NCBI GenBank assembly: GCA_934525675.1
Contig: CAKSZH010000013.1
Span: 1-64,000, forward strand
Source of the DNA: an uncultured Eubacteriales bacterium
Lineage (GTDB): Bacteria > Bacillota > Clostridia > Oscillospirales > CAG-272
Direction: 5' to 3'
DNA length: 64,000 nucleotides
A program made the position numbers and the translations under genes. Positions 43,701 to 51,463 of the stretch are shown here, in pieces. Within the stretch, counting starts at the first letter, position 1. Every line of letters starts with the position of its first letter. The notes below the pieces were generated by a model. That model saw nothing but the letters and a program-made list of their open reading frames with translations, was not told the DNA's origin and ran no database searches.

Positions 43701-46066
43701 ACCTTGGTGCCGTCCGCAGAGGCGGGAGCCTTGAAGGTGAAGTTCTTGCCGTAGTAAACGGTCGTCCACTCGTCGGAGTCGTCGCCGGTCTCATAGCGCA
43801 CGCGGTACGCCTTGGACGTGTAGAATGCGTAGAGCACCTGCTCGCCGGACTCAACGAAATAGCGGTCGGTGTATTCTCTGCCGTTTGCCTCGGCCCCGCC
43901 GGGGAGATTGTACCAGCCGGCGAAGTCGTAGCCCTTCTTGGAGAGGGCGGGCAGTTCGATCACGTCGCCGACTGCCTTGAAGAGGGATTCCACTTCACTG
44001 CCGCCGCGGCTGTCCAGCGTCACTGCGTGAGCGGTGACCTTGATCTCCATCCATTCGGACACATAGCTGCCGTTGTTGCATCTGACGCGGAGGGTGTTTT
44101 CGCCCGCGCGGTCAAAGCTGTTGATGTAAAGGAAGTTCTCGCCGTTCTCCACGGTGATGATCGCGCCGTCGTTCATCTGCACTTCATAGGAAAGTGCGCC
44201 GAGCACGGGCGTCCAGCGGAGCACGCTTGCGCCGTAGGTCAGCTTATCGCCCATCTGGTTGTAACGGACGGTGATCTCTTCGGTCTCGGCAGAAGCGTTC
44301 GCGCCGGTCACCTTGACGGAAAGCGTGTAGTCCGCGCCCTCGGTAAAGGAAGCAGCATCTGCAAGGTCAAGAGAAGTCTCGCCTGCGGGAACATCCAGCG
44401 TCTTACCGTTGAACTTCACCTGATAGGAGGTTGCGCCGTCCACTGCGTCCCAGGAAAGGACCGTGCCGATGAGGCGGATATTTGCGGGAACCGCGGGCGT
44501 TTCCTTCTTATATGTAATGCTCGTTGCCGCAGGGGAGTTTGCACCGTGCGTTACGGGAGTGACGGAGATGGTGTAGGAACCGTCCGCGAGGGTGCCGAGC
44601 CCAAAGGAAGTGCCGAGCACGGTGTAGGTCTTGTCACCGATCGTAACAAGATACATGGAAGCGCCCTTGACTGCGTTCCATGTGAGAACGTCGTCCGTGA
44701 CGGTCACACCGTCGACCGCATCAAGGTTCTTTTCGTAAACAAAGGTTGCCGCAGAGGATGCCTTGCCGTCCGCGACTGCGGTCACGGTAAAGACAATCCC
44801 GCCCTGCTTCATCTCGCAGTTTGCGAAGCTGAAATAGACGGCAGTACCGTTGTCATACGCGGTATGCTGATGCTTTTCGTTGCCGCAGGACACCGTGATG
44901 AGGTACTTTTCAGCGCCGGCAACGCCGCGGAACACGAGCACGGAAGGATCCATGACCGTAAATCCGGACACGCGCGGAAGCGCGAGGTTTCTGTAATATC
45001 TGACCGTCGTTGCGGAAACGGCGGTACCGCCTGCGTTGATGGCGGTCACTTCAATGCGGTAGTCGCCTGCCGCGGAGAAGTCGACCGTAAAGGTCGTGCT
45101 CGTGGTACGCTGATCATTCACCACGACGGAGCCGTCGGGAGCGGTGACCCTGACCAGGTAAGCCGCACTTCCGACCGATTCCCAGGTAATCGCGGAAGAC
45201 GTGACGCTGACTGCGGGTGCGGCAGTTCCGTCACTGTTCGGCTGCCAGACGGCAAACAGCGTGGTGTCGGAATCGAACACGGTACCGGCGCTCTCGCTTC
45301 CCTCTTCAAACCGATAGGAAAGCTGATCGCCGAGGTTGGCAGTGCTCACCCACCAGCCGACAAAGGTGAAGCCTTCCCTTGCGGCGGGAACAGCGGGTGC
45401 GTAAAGCTTACCGCCGATGGTGGTTGCGTCGGCGATGGCCTCGCCGTCATAGCCGAGGTCATAGGAAATGTTGTATTCGGGCTTGCCGGCTTCCGCCTTT
45501 GCAAACCGCGCATACAGGGTGATGTCGGCGGTCACGGGGGTTCCGTCGAACGTGAAGGCTTCGGAGTATTCCGCGTCAATATACCAGCCGAGGAACACAT
45601 AGCCGTCGCGCGTCGGAGCCGCGGGAGCCGGGATCGTCTTGCCGTTGAGCACAGTCAGCGCGGAAACAGCGCTTCCGCCTGCCGTGTCAAACTTTACATT
45701 GTAATATATTTTTTTGAGAAAGCGCATCTGCGCGCCGTCGCGGGTAAGGGTAATTGCCCCGTTTGCCGCGGTTGCGGTCGTGCTTGCGCCGTTCGCGGTC
45801 AGGGTAAGCGTTTCGCCTTCGAGCTTGTAGGAACCGCTCTCCGACGTGCTTCCGATCGCGAGTGTATACTGACACTCACCGCCGAGCGTCAGAAGATACT
45901 CTTCGTTGTTTCCGGCGTCGAAATAATAAACGCCGGCTTCCTCGCCCGATTTCGGTACTTCCGGGGTCGGGTCTTTCTTCCCGCATCCGGCAAGCACCAG
46001 GGCGCAAGCACAAAGAAGCGCAAGCACTGTGAGAAAAATGCCGAGTCCTGCTCTTTTTCTACTCAT
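37706..46066 (-). CDS. giant BspA-like leucine-rich-repeat surface lipoprotein
   Basis: 2786 residues, start at 46066 with ACAGGAGGCTCTGT upstream. Signal peptide with lipobox LAGC (Cys about 28). Residues about 40-115: a small beta domain. About 120-280: two InlB-type repeats (DGYVFLGWYIDAEYSEAF; EGFTFVGWW). About 290-680: about five FN3-like domains (ITWESVGSAAYLVRV; LTWNAVKGASMYLVTIG; LSWDAVDGATSYQVKF). About 690-840: two more InlB-type repeats (YDFAGWYNLPGG; KVFGGWYSAP). About 850-2770: several dozen LRR_5 units, interspersed with 'DGVLFS.DG..L.YYP' strands. No sortase motif; anchored by lipid. Probably a host-, mucin- or plant-fibre-facing adhesin. Own promoter at 46266-46294 with a roughly 190-nt leader. 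Confidence 0.85.
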   Translation of the reverse strand: MSRKRAGLGIFLTVLALLCACALVLAGCGKKDPTPEVPKSGEEAGVYYFDAGNNEEYLLTLGGECQYTLAIGSTSESGSYKLEGETLTLTANGASTTATAANGAITLTRDGAQMRFLKKIYYNVKFDTAGGSAVSALTVLNGKTIPAPAAPTRDGYVFLGWYIDAEYSEAFTFDGTPVTADITLYARFAKAEAGKPEYNISYDLGYDGEAIADATTIGGKLYAPAVPAAREGFTFVGWWVSTANLGDQLSYRFEEGSESAGTVFDSDTTLFAVWQPNSDGTAAPAVSVTSSAITWESVGSAAYLVRVTAPDGSVVVNDQRTTSTTFTVDFSAAGDYRIEVTAINAGGTAVSATTVRYYRNLALPRVSGFTVMDPSVLVFRGVAGAEKYLITVSCGNEKHQHTAYDNGTAVYFSFANCEMKQGGIVFTVTAVADGKASSAATFVYEKNLDAVDGVTVTDDVLTWNAVKGASMYLVTIGDKTYTVLGTSFGLGTLADGSYTISVTPVTHGANSPAATSITYKKETPAVPANIRLIGTVLSWDAVDGATSYQVKFNGKTLDVPAGETSLDLADAASFTEGADYTLSVKVTGANASAETEEITVRYNQMGDKLTYGASVLRWTPVLGALSYEVQMNDGAIITVENGENFLYINSFDRAGENTLRVRCNNGSYVSEWMEIKVTAHAVTLDSRGGSEVESLFKAVGDVIELPALSKKGYDFAGWYNLPGGAEANGREYTDRYFVESGEQVLYAFYTSKAYRVRYETGDDSDEWTTVYYGKNFTFKAPASADGTKVFGGWYSAPYGAGIAFTDAEGNSLAPWNFTDDEVTVYAFWVDGVLNYTQIGGGYAVSKGPRINLVSSVTIPAEYNGLPVTEILMGAFENCTTLTELRLPDSLLRIAADTAFAGCTNLKSVEVYASGASGARYSSADGVLFDSGDSVTPHAPRPVFMPVAKTGTYTVPGGVDMIPRSAFAGSKLSKIILPVSVKEIGVEAFANCTELTSVAFEEAGATNGVAGLTIGDRAFLGCEKLAVLTLPARLENISLAGFRMTELGISFTDTPSAFEGCTALSEIIVAKGQNAKFTSEDGVLIGENGTALLYFPAAKRAENYQIPAGITRIGEGAFLSVSGLTGELILPGRVTSIGTAAFADCAKLTAVTFEEGLSDVTIGDYAFAYTGISTITFNEGSRITGIGADAFAKDDTYDKVDDEKELILPATLTSVGDRAFAGFGSLVVTIEEGTAPLSFGNDVFYDCYISSLTLPANVTALPNFFGGLSVEEILVSEGNKAFVSVEGVLYSKNADGNPGVLLVYPSGKSDESFTIPGTVTAIADGAFKYHSDLSEITIPASVTSIGKEAFRESSLTAVTFEDGDKKLTIGDYAFCGTSIASVELPARAQKLGEYALADMGQLSVLTLGGIESIGAHAFEETGNWRGLNIVIPATVTEIGDFAFNEAENVESITFEEGSALRTIGAYAFAETGITEFTVPGSVETIGSFAFADCSYLESLDFEAGDADLIFGVPYQGEYGMRYGNVIDGTGIKELHLPARLTEIGREAFSLKYSLKTVTFGEIDEVTGKSNSRLTTIGQGAFDSCSLENVFLPASLRNTDASIAIGESAFAYAINGTLTFEMGGDAPLTIGASAFSGIDLETITLPARLATFTDANGNTIAPLANGRGVFSSYVKNFVIEGKGGEYATSDGVIYSADMTELIFCPAGKEGTVTIPASVRKIRENAFANCSGLTAITFEAGSALTEIGSLAFNWCTGLTELALPDSVAKIGADAFGNCTGLTALTLPAAFTEFDSSIISGCKNLRELNVSAANTNYKSIDGVLFSADGKTLVYYLGTRTDTDYTIPAGTETIGEGAFNANEYLAHVTIPASVKLIGEGSFASCKSLASVTFEAGNEPLVIGYNSFSYTSLSDVTIPARAVAINGYAFSGVKTLKTIRFADGSKLNSIGDGAFASTGLEAILLPASVREIGESVFENCGSLVVATLSEGLVTAGESLFEGCTSLETVYLPATLETLGNFAFRDCESLKNVNFAKDSVIKVLPVGTFIGCTGLESIELPASITEIPDKNTELFAEDKDIGLFSGCTSLKRVTFAEGSKCSKIGDYAFGKTALEEFVFPSAVTSIGVRAFYHTNLRSVTIPTTVTLIDTGAFDGCSLLTSVRLGAGVKELKSTVFANCESLTSFTIPATLTAVSPEAFSGCDNLDRFLLEEGSTSFTEKDGVIYTVNWEIALFPVTKTEYTIPKEVVSLPENFFKDHNITSISVEEGNTAFQAIGGVLYDAAMTKIIYFGDSVTEYEIPATLPSGMTEEEFFEVLFSATNLKYITVAAGNTAYQAKFGAVYDMDWNLLVFPMGATEYKIPVEVTNLSPMLTYNTFADSALETVTFEEGERAGGLTIGNYMFQEAANLQYVSLPEGTVKIGRSAFSKCYALRVVNLPSTLSNIMGASGAFSASSELEAINVAPGNASYVSVDGVLFTSGMSMVCFPVKKTSFTIPASMTSLPSLSSAKGLRTITFERDENGNEVPGEALSIASNAFRNLENLVSVELPSRISSFSVGMFSGCTSLTSIRFADGVEKYRTDDSGVLYEKNETGWTLLYIPAGVKFDSFEVPADVTVINGGLFANTGVKTITFADSDLPLELKSGEYTWCENLGAYGEWHYLGAFALCSQLTSITLPNRVTVIGEGTFDGCAALTDVTIPAGVTSIGTEAFSGCTSLKSLTLPAGLESLGASVFKNCTSLTSITLPASVAKTGYYLFENWTSAQTINVAFAEDKVPAGFDRDWLRGSEATVNYAN

Positions 46067-46265
46067 ACAGAGCCTCCTGTCTTTCCGTGCCGGACGTGTC
46101 CGCCACGGTAAAAAGTCGAATGAAAACGGGGCTTGTACGAAGAAGTCCGGTTTTTGTGTGACAGATTTGTGAAATATGCAGCTTCACAATGCAAAAATTG
46201 CAAATCAGAATCAAAAAGCCATATTGAACAGGTAGAAAATCTGTCCCATTTTCATCTTTTGTTGT

Positions 46266-46294
46266 ATTATATCACCGGCATATCCTCTTGTCAA
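46266..46294 (-). promoter_or_regulatory. consensus sigma-A promoter of the giant LRR gene
   Basis: TTGACA and TATAAT, both perfect, spaced 17 nt. The expected start of transcription is about 190 nt upstream of the ATG. Nothing else was seen in 46067-46440. Confidence 0.8.
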
Positions 46295-46440
46295 TTGTCG
46301 ATTACGACAGAATTACAAACATTTGAACATGTTTTTTGCATTTATCTGTCCAAATTGACGGTTTTCTGACGAAGAATCCCCCCAAAAAGCCGCAACTTTT
46401 TCGTTTTTTTGCAACATCCGGTCGGTAAAATATGCAAAAA

Positions 46441-46468
46441 TTGCCGCCGCACACTCGTGCGGCGGCAA
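46441..46468 (-). terminator. terminator of the DASS transporter unit
   Basis: TTGCCGCCGCAC pairs with GTGCGGCGGCAA (perfect 12 bp, loop of 4 nt). On the minus strand it is followed by TTTTTGC, 45 nt after the transporter stop. Confidence 0.8.
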
Positions 46469-46513
46469 ATAATCATGCAAAACCTGCAAAAAACTTCACA
46501 GAACGGACAGAAA

Positions 46514-47854
46514 TCAAAGGGTCAGACCCATGAGGAGCGGTACCATGACGAGGATGACGAGATAGGACAGCACATCGATCCCCACGCCGTACTTGAAGTA
46601 GTCGCGGAACTTGTACCCCGCCGCCATGGAGATGCCCCACGTGGAACCGGACAGGGGGCAGGAAGCGCCCATGGAAGAGCCGAGCACGATGCCCATCGCG
46701 TAAGCGGTGACGTTGAGCCCCGCAAGGCTTCCCGTCGCGCCGGAATTCGCAATGGCGATGACGATCATGAGCGTGACCGTGATCGCGGTCGAGTTGGAGA
46801 TGAACAGGCTCGTGAGCTGTGCGATGAGCACAAGGATCGCAAAGAGGACGAACGGCGTGCAGCCGATGTTTTCGAGCTTCATGAAGAGGTCGCCGACCAG
46901 CGCGATTCCGCCGCCCTTCTGGAGCGCCGCCGCAATGCCGAGGCAGCCGGCAAGTCTGCCGACGATGTTCCAGTTGACCGACGCGATCGCCTTTTTCTGG
47001 CTGATACAACCGGTGATAATGCAGGCAAGCGCCGCCGCGGTGGAGGTCCACTGAATCGGAACCTTGATGTCCGTGAACGGGATCTTCTGATAAATATAGA
47101 AGAATACCATGAGGACAAAGATCACGGAGACGGAGATGACCTTGCGCTTCTCCAGCTTAATCTCACGGATCTCCGTGTTCGCGTACTCCGAATCCAGTTC
47201 GGTGCGCGCTCCCCAGATGCGTTTGCCCAAGGGGTAACCGACAAAGAGGCAATACAGAAGCGCGACCGCGCCGAGCACCAGCCCGAACGGGAGAAAATCA
47301 AACATTTTGAAAGGGGTGAAGCCGTAATCCTCCAGGAGTCCCTGCGCGGTCATCTGCTGGGAAGAGCCGGCAAGCGTCGCCACGCCGCCCATGTTGACGG
47401 CAAGCGTCAGCGGGATGACAAGGTTTAACGGGTTGATGTTCTTGTTGTCCTTTGCCAGAGCAAAGAAAATCGGAATGAAGATGGCAAGCACCGTAACGTT
47501 GGTCATGAAGGTGGAAAGCGCCATGGCCACGAGGAAGGACACGGCAAGCAGTACGCGCTCGTTGCCGCGCGAAACTCTGGTAATGGCTCGCCCGATGACG
47601 GCAGCGACGCCGGTCTCCGCGACTGCCGCGCCGACAATGAGCACGCCGATAAGCATGAGCACCGTGTTGGACGCGAACTGCCCGAAGGCAGTCTTGAAGT
47701 CGCAGACCCCGAAGATGACCATCAGCGCACAGCCGAGGATCGCGGAGGTTGCCATGGGGAGCTTATCCCAGATGAAAAGCGCGACCGAAAATGCAAAGAT
47801 GATTAGACTGATCACCGCGGAATTCGCGGCAAGAAAGGCGGATACGGATTCCAT
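46514..47854 (-). CDS. DASS/SLC13-type anion:sodium symporter
   Basis: 446 residues from the ATG at 47854 (AAAGGAGAG upstream; a longer frame is rejected). About 11-12 membrane helices in two halves, each with a re-entrant SNT-like motif: STFMTNVTVLAIFIP (about 110-125) and SLFISNSTAITVTLM (about 345-360). A charged cytosolic loop (EIREIKLEKRKV) sits between the halves. The family imports di- and tricarboxylates or sulfate with sodium. The gene neighbours (LysR, MmgE/PrpD) make a carboxylate such as citrate, aconitate, itaconate or a methylcitrate-like acid the best guess. Confidence 0.75.
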   Translation of the reverse strand: MESVSAFLAANSAVISLIIFAFSVALFIWDKLPMATSAILGCALMVIFGVCDFKTAFGQFASNTVLMLIGVLIVGAAVAETGVAAVIGRAITRVSRGNERVLLAVSFLVAMALSTFMTNVTVLAIFIPIFFALAKDNKNINPLNLVIPLTLAVNMGGVATLAGSSQQMTAQGLLEDYGFTPFKMFDFLPFGLVLGAVALLYCLFVGYPLGKRIWGARTELDSEYANTEIREIKLEKRKVISVSVIFVLMVFFYIYQKIPFTDIKVPIQWTSTAAALACIITGCISQKKAIASVNWNIVGRLAGCLGIAAALQKGGGIALVGDLFMKLENIGCTPFVLFAILVLIAQLTSLFISNSTAITVTLMIVIAIANSGATGSLAGLNVTAYAMGIVLGSSMGASCPLSGSTWGISMAAGYKFRDYFKYGVGIDVLSYLVILVMVPLLMGLTL

Positions 47855-47956
47855 GAATACTCTCCTTTGAATGAATTTGAGACAATAGGGGATACCGGCA
47901 TCTCCGGCAAACGCCATGCGGGCGGGAATGAATACAGCGGGTGTACCCGCACCGGA

Positions 47957-49345
47957 TCAATCGCGGGTCAGGGTCCGGATATCCGGGAAACGCTCCATCC
48001 GGTCGATTCCGCGGACGGCGGCAATCAGCTTCTCCTGCCCCGAGGCAGAGAGAAGTCCGTCGGCACATCCGGCGAGCTTTTGCCGGATGTCCTCCCACGT
48101 AAAGGGATTCGCCGCGTCGCCTTTGGGGATGAGCACGGTCTCCTCCAGTTTCTCTCCGTCCTTTGTCACAAGCACCGTGCGGCAGCCGCGGATTCCCGCG
48201 TCACGCTGCTCCATGGAAGCGTCGGGGATGAGGCGGATCTTATCCACCGTTTCCCGGATTTCGTCCGTAATGCCGGAAACGGCAAGGTCGGAAAGATCGA
48301 AATGCCCGCGGATAAGCGCCGTTGCAAGCGAATAATGCACCGAAAATTTGGAATCGTCGTCCGTTGCGGGAATCCGGATCTGCCCCGCGATGCGGATGGC
48401 GTTTTCATAAATGTATACCTCCACCCGGGACACGTCCCCGGCGCGGAATTCTCCGTACTTTTCCGCCATGCGGGCGCGGAGGCGGAGCGCACATTCGATG
48501 CCCGGATGGGTATGGCGGCAGGAGGGATACGGCTTGAGGTAACTTTCGTCAATCGTGAAGGCCTTCCCAAGCCCGTCCGTAATCATGGAGAGGTCCGGCT
48601 CGTCGGTCATGGCGTGGAGCCAGCCCTTGTCGGACTCCAGCGGGTAGCGCGGGCAATCGATACGGGCGGCGGCGAGCTTCGCCGAAAAAATGCCCGTTCT
48701 CGCGGCGTTTGCGGGGTTGACCGGCTTGAGTGCCTGCCCGCTCTCCGCAATGATAATCAGCCCCGATGCCTGTACGGCGGCGGCGGACATGGCGGCATAA
48801 ATTCCCGCCTCGTCAAGCCCCATGAGCTTCGCGGCAACGGCAGCGCAGGCGATCGCGCCGGCGGTTCCCGTGGAATGGAAGCCTCTTCTGACCAGTCCCG
48901 GCTGTGCGGCGGCGGCAACGCGGTTGTACACCTCATAGCCGACGTTGATTGCCGTGACGAGGTCCTGCCCGGTGACGCCCGGAAGCGTCTCGGAAAGCGC
49001 CAGCGCCGTGGACATGACGTGCGCACCGACGTGTCCCATCGCCTTGCGGTTGCCGTCGTCCATATCCGCGCCGTGCGCGTAGGTAGCAAGCAGAAATGCG
49101 GCGTGCATGACAGGCAGGCGGCGGTCGGAGAACATCACCGACGCTTCCTCCTTACCGCCCATATCAAAGAGAATCTCCCTCACCGCGCAGTTGTATGCGC
49201 CGTTGACCTTCTCACCGGCAAACGAGGCGGCGAACCAGTCGGCAAGATAAATCTTGATATGCTCCACCGTTTCCGCGGGCAGGTCTTCAAAACGGAGTTC
49301 TGCCGCAAAGCGGGCAAGCATGGCGGTCACATGTGTTTCAATCAT
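47957..49345 (-). CDS. MmgE/PrpD family protein
   Basis: 462 residues, start at 49345 with GGGAGGAAACCAAT upstream. Family features: N-terminal helical bundle, AHGADMDDGNRKAMGHVGAH (about residue 90-109; PrpD enzymes have DFDD here), FHSTGTAGAIACAAVAAKLMGL (about 156-177), KPYPSCRHTHPGIEC (about 270-284). Relatives are 2-methylcitrate dehydratase, cis-aconitate decarboxylase and iminodisuccinate epimerase, so the substrate cannot be fixed. Cytosolic. Sits between a LysR regulator and a carboxylate-type transporter on the same strand, 19 nt after the regulator gene. Confidence 0.8.
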   Translation of the reverse strand: MIETHVTAMLARFAAELRFEDLPAETVEHIKIYLADWFAASFAGEKVNGAYNCAVREILFDMGGKEEASVMFSDRRLPVMHAAFLLATYAHGADMDDGNRKAMGHVGAHVMSTALALSETLPGVTGQDLVTAINVGYEVYNRVAAAAQPGLVRRGFHSTGTAGAIACAAVAAKLMGLDEAGIYAAMSAAAVQASGLIIIAESGQALKPVNPANAARTGIFSAKLAAARIDCPRYPLESDKGWLHAMTDEPDLSMITDGLGKAFTIDESYLKPYPSCRHTHPGIECALRLRARMAEKYGEFRAGDVSRVEVYIYENAIRIAGQIRIPATDDDSKFSVHYSLATALIRGHFDLSDLAVSGITDEIRETVDKIRLIPDASMEQRDAGIRGCRTVLVTKDGEKLEETVLIPKGDAANPFTWEDIRQKLAGCADGLLSASGQEKLIAAVRGIDRMERFPDIRTLTRD

Positions 49346-49363
49346 ATTGGTTTCCTCCCGGAA

Positions 49364-50284
49364 TCATGACGGTTCCCGATCTGCGTCGGGAGCGGTTTCC
49401 GGCGTCTCCCTCAGGAGCGCCAGCATGGTTTTCATCGGTTCACTGAGGTAAGAACCGCGGCGATACAGTACAACGACCCGCCGCACATCCTCTTCTCCCG
49501 TCAGGCGGTACGTCCTGACCGAAGCGTCGCCACGGACAAGGTATTCGGGGAGCAGAGCCGCGCCGATTCCCGCCCGCACCATGGCAAGGCAGGATTCCAC
49601 ATTGATACAGACGACCGCTCGCCGGACGGTCACACCCGCGTCGGCGGCAATTTCCGAGAAGCGCTTGCCGAGTACCTGATCTTCTCCGACCGTGACAAAC
49701 GGCACCTCCCGGAAACGGGAAAATACCACGCCGTCGCCGCTCTCCGGAAGCTCCCGGCAAACGGGAAACGCGGCGGGGACCGCGATGACGAGACGTTCCT
49801 CGGTCACGTCCGAGACGACAAATTTCTTTTCGTCCACCGGCAGGGTGAGCAGGCAGAGGTCATACTCACCGCGCTCCGCCCCCTCGGTCAGTTCGGCGGT
49901 GGTCGCCTCGGTCACACGGACGGTGAAGCCGGGATACCTCTCCCGGAACCGTGCGATCGCACGCGGCAGGATCGAAAAAGTGCGGAACGGCGCGGCGCCC
50001 ATGCGGAGCACGCCGGTACGATCCGCCTTGAGATCGCCGATCCGTGAAAGCATCTGCGCTTCGGCATCCAGCATCCGCCGCCCCATCTCCAGATACACCA
50101 GACCCGCCCCGGTAAGGCGAAGAGAAGATCCGGTTCTCGAAAAAAGCGGGGTTCCGAGTTCTCCTTCGATTTTTTTGATATACTGGCTGAGCGACGGCTG
50201 GGAGATTCCCAGTTCTGCGGCGGCTTCCGAAAAGCTGCCCACGCGCGCCAGTGTTTCAACATAACGGATCTGCTTGGTATTCAT
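49364..50284 (-). CDS. LysR-type transcriptional regulator
   Basis: 306 residues from the ATG at 50284; a TTG two codons upstream has better spacing to AAAGGA and could also be used. N-terminal winged helix-turn-helix (residues 1-60: RYVETLARVGSFSEAAAELGISQPSLSQYIKKIEGELG) and a periplasmic-binding-like effector domain (about 90-295). First gene of a same-strand unit with MmgE/PrpD and the DASS transporter, which it presumably controls in response to the transported acid. A palindrome overlapping its own promoter region suggests autoregulation. Confidence 0.9.
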   Translation of the reverse strand: MNTKQIRYVETLARVGSFSEAAAELGISQPSLSQYIKKIEGELGTPLFSRTGSSLRLTGAGLVYLEMGRRMLDAEAQMLSRIGDLKADRTGVLRMGAAPFRTFSILPRAIARFRERYPGFTVRVTEATTAELTEGAERGEYDLCLLTLPVDEKKFVVSDVTEERLVIAVPAAFPVCRELPESGDGVVFSRFREVPFVTVGEDQVLGKRFSEIAADAGVTVRRAVVCINVESCLAMVRAGIGAALLPEYLVRGDASVRTYRLTGEEDVRRVVVLYRRGSYLSEPMKTMLALLRETPETAPDADREPS

Positions 50285-50314
50285 ACGCAAGTATAATCCT
50301 TTGCTTATAGTATC

Positions 50315-50369
50315 GATAGATAAATTGCTATCACGGTTCCATGTTACCGCACCTCCGATGAAAAGTCAA
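50315..50369 (-). promoter_or_regulatory. promoter and candidate LysR operator of the LysR-mmgE-DASS unit
   Basis: TTGACT (50364-50369) and TAACAT (50341-50346) are spaced 17 nt on the minus strand. Just downstream, GATAG-N8-CTATC (50315-50332) is a dyad of the size usual for LysR sites, placed to block transcription when bound. Confidence 0.4.
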
Positions 50370-50441
50370 CACAGGCGAACCGATTTCGCCATAGTGCACA
50401 AAAATAAATATAAAAATTTGTATATTTTTACGATCAGGTAC

Positions 50442-50470
50442 TTGACAAGTTGACAAATACCCGCTATAAT
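50442..50470 (+). promoter_or_regulatory. consensus sigma-A promoter of the 85-aa protein gene
   Basis: Perfect TTGACA and TATAAT with 17-nt spacing, 65 nt upstream of the ATG. A second TTGACA eight nt away is in the wrong register. Confidence 0.85.
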
Positions 50471-50535
50471 GTAAATGGTTCCGGAAGGAATGCTTACCGG
50501 GATCAGAAATTTCAACGAACAAAGGAGGATTTCAC

Positions 50536-50793
50536 ATGGGAAACACGATTGATCTGCATGATGTTGATGTCAAGGATTTCATCCGCACGGTGGAAAGCTG
50601 CAAAGGAAACGTGTATCTGGAGACCGGTGAGGGCGACCGTTTCAATCTCAAGTCCAAGCTCAGCCAGATCATGGGTCTGACCAAGCTCATCCAGGGCGGC
50701 ATCATTGTGGACGCAACGCTTCGTTGCGAGAAGCCGGAAGACGAATCCAAGCTGGTTCGCTTCGACCTGTTCCGTGAAGTGCCGAAGGACTGA
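50536..50793 (+). CDS. small conserved cytosolic protein of unknown function (85 aa)
   Basis: Start at 50536 with AAAGGAGGATTTCAC upstream, a strong ribosome binding site. No signal peptide, no membrane segment. Pattern: IDLHDVDVKDFIRTVESCKG, VYLETGEGDRFNLKSKLSQI, GLTKLIQGGIIVDATLRCE, KLVRFDLFREV. It resembles a small protein I believe is widespread in gut Clostridia, without known role. Monocistronic between a consensus promoter and a strong terminator, so it is probably highly expressed. Confidence 0.7.
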   Translation: MGNTIDLHDVDVKDFIRTVESCKGNVYLETGEGDRFNLKSKLSQIMGLTKLIQGGIIVDATLRCEKPEDESKLVRFDLFREVPKD

Positions 50794-50854
50794 GGTCCCG
50801 GCGCCGCTCGCGGCACAAAGAAAAAAACGACCGAACGGTCTTGCAGATAAAACA

Positions 50855-50885
50855 CGGGACTGCCAGATGGCAGTCCCGCTTTTGA
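50855..50885 (+). terminator. terminator of the 85-aa protein gene
   Basis: CGGGACTGCCA pairs with TGGCAGTCCCG (loop of 3 nt), followed by CTTTTG. In 50886-51147 I see one more palindrome (CGCGGCG / CGCCGCG near 51022-51043) and no gene. Confidence 0.8.
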
Positions 50886-51147
50886 TTTTCGGAATATTTC
50901 TTCTGTTCTGCCGCGCCGGGTGGGTTTCACCGCGTGTGCCGGATATCGTGATCGGGCGAAAGGTTTCCCCGCAGGTTTCCGGAGGGTTTATCGTATGCAC
51001 GTCGGGCAGCGGTCAGGTCCACGCGGCGAGGGGACCCGCCGCGATGTCCGCTCGTTTCGGTTCCCCTTCCCGTCGGTTCCGCGTTCCGGGTTTACGCAAA
51101 CCGGGAAACATTCCCGTCTCCCGTGCAAGCCACGACCGGCAACCGGA

Positions 51148-51417
51148 TTATTTTGCAGAGGCGGGGTCCGCCTCCTGCAGGTCGTTTGCGGTGTCCCCGC
51201 TTCCCTGCGCTTCGGCATATGCCGCGTCGGTGAGGCTTTCGCCGAACACATAGGCAATAATCAGCCCACCCGCGGTAATGATCGACGTGATTTTCGCCGC
51301 AAGGGTATCTCCGAATCCGATTGCCGCGCACAAAGTCCCGATGAGTCCCGCAATCGTCAGCCAGAATTTGCGGCTGGTCAGCTTGCGGAAAAGTGCATTT
51401 TTGGTTTCCTGTTTCAT
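51148..51417 (-). CDS. holin-like small membrane protein
   Basis: 89 residues from the ATG at 51417, with AAGGAGAAAGAT upstream. The start MKQETKNALFRKLTSRKFWL is followed by two membrane helices (about 18-36 and 42-60) and a polar tail ending QEADPASAK. Layout and motifs (LTSRKFW ... GLIIAYVFGESLTDAA) match small phage holins of Gram-positives. The next upstream gene (51464-51706) is also phage-lysis-like, but no endolysin or other phage gene is nearby. Confidence 0.55.
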   Translation of the reverse strand: MKQETKNALFRKLTSRKFWLTIAGLIGTLCAAIGFGDTLAAKITSIITAGGLIIAYVFGESLTDAAYAEAQGSGDTANDLQEADPASAK

Positions 51418-51463
51418 ATCTTTCTCCTTTTTCATATTGTTTTGAAGTCCGCATCCTTCCGGT

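Noticed and set aside
39689..46111. 2140-codon open frame on the plus strand
   Set aside because: Mirror of the giant LRR gene; the antisense frame stays open because of GC-rich codon use and the LRR repetition. No signal peptide, domain or ribosome binding site fits.
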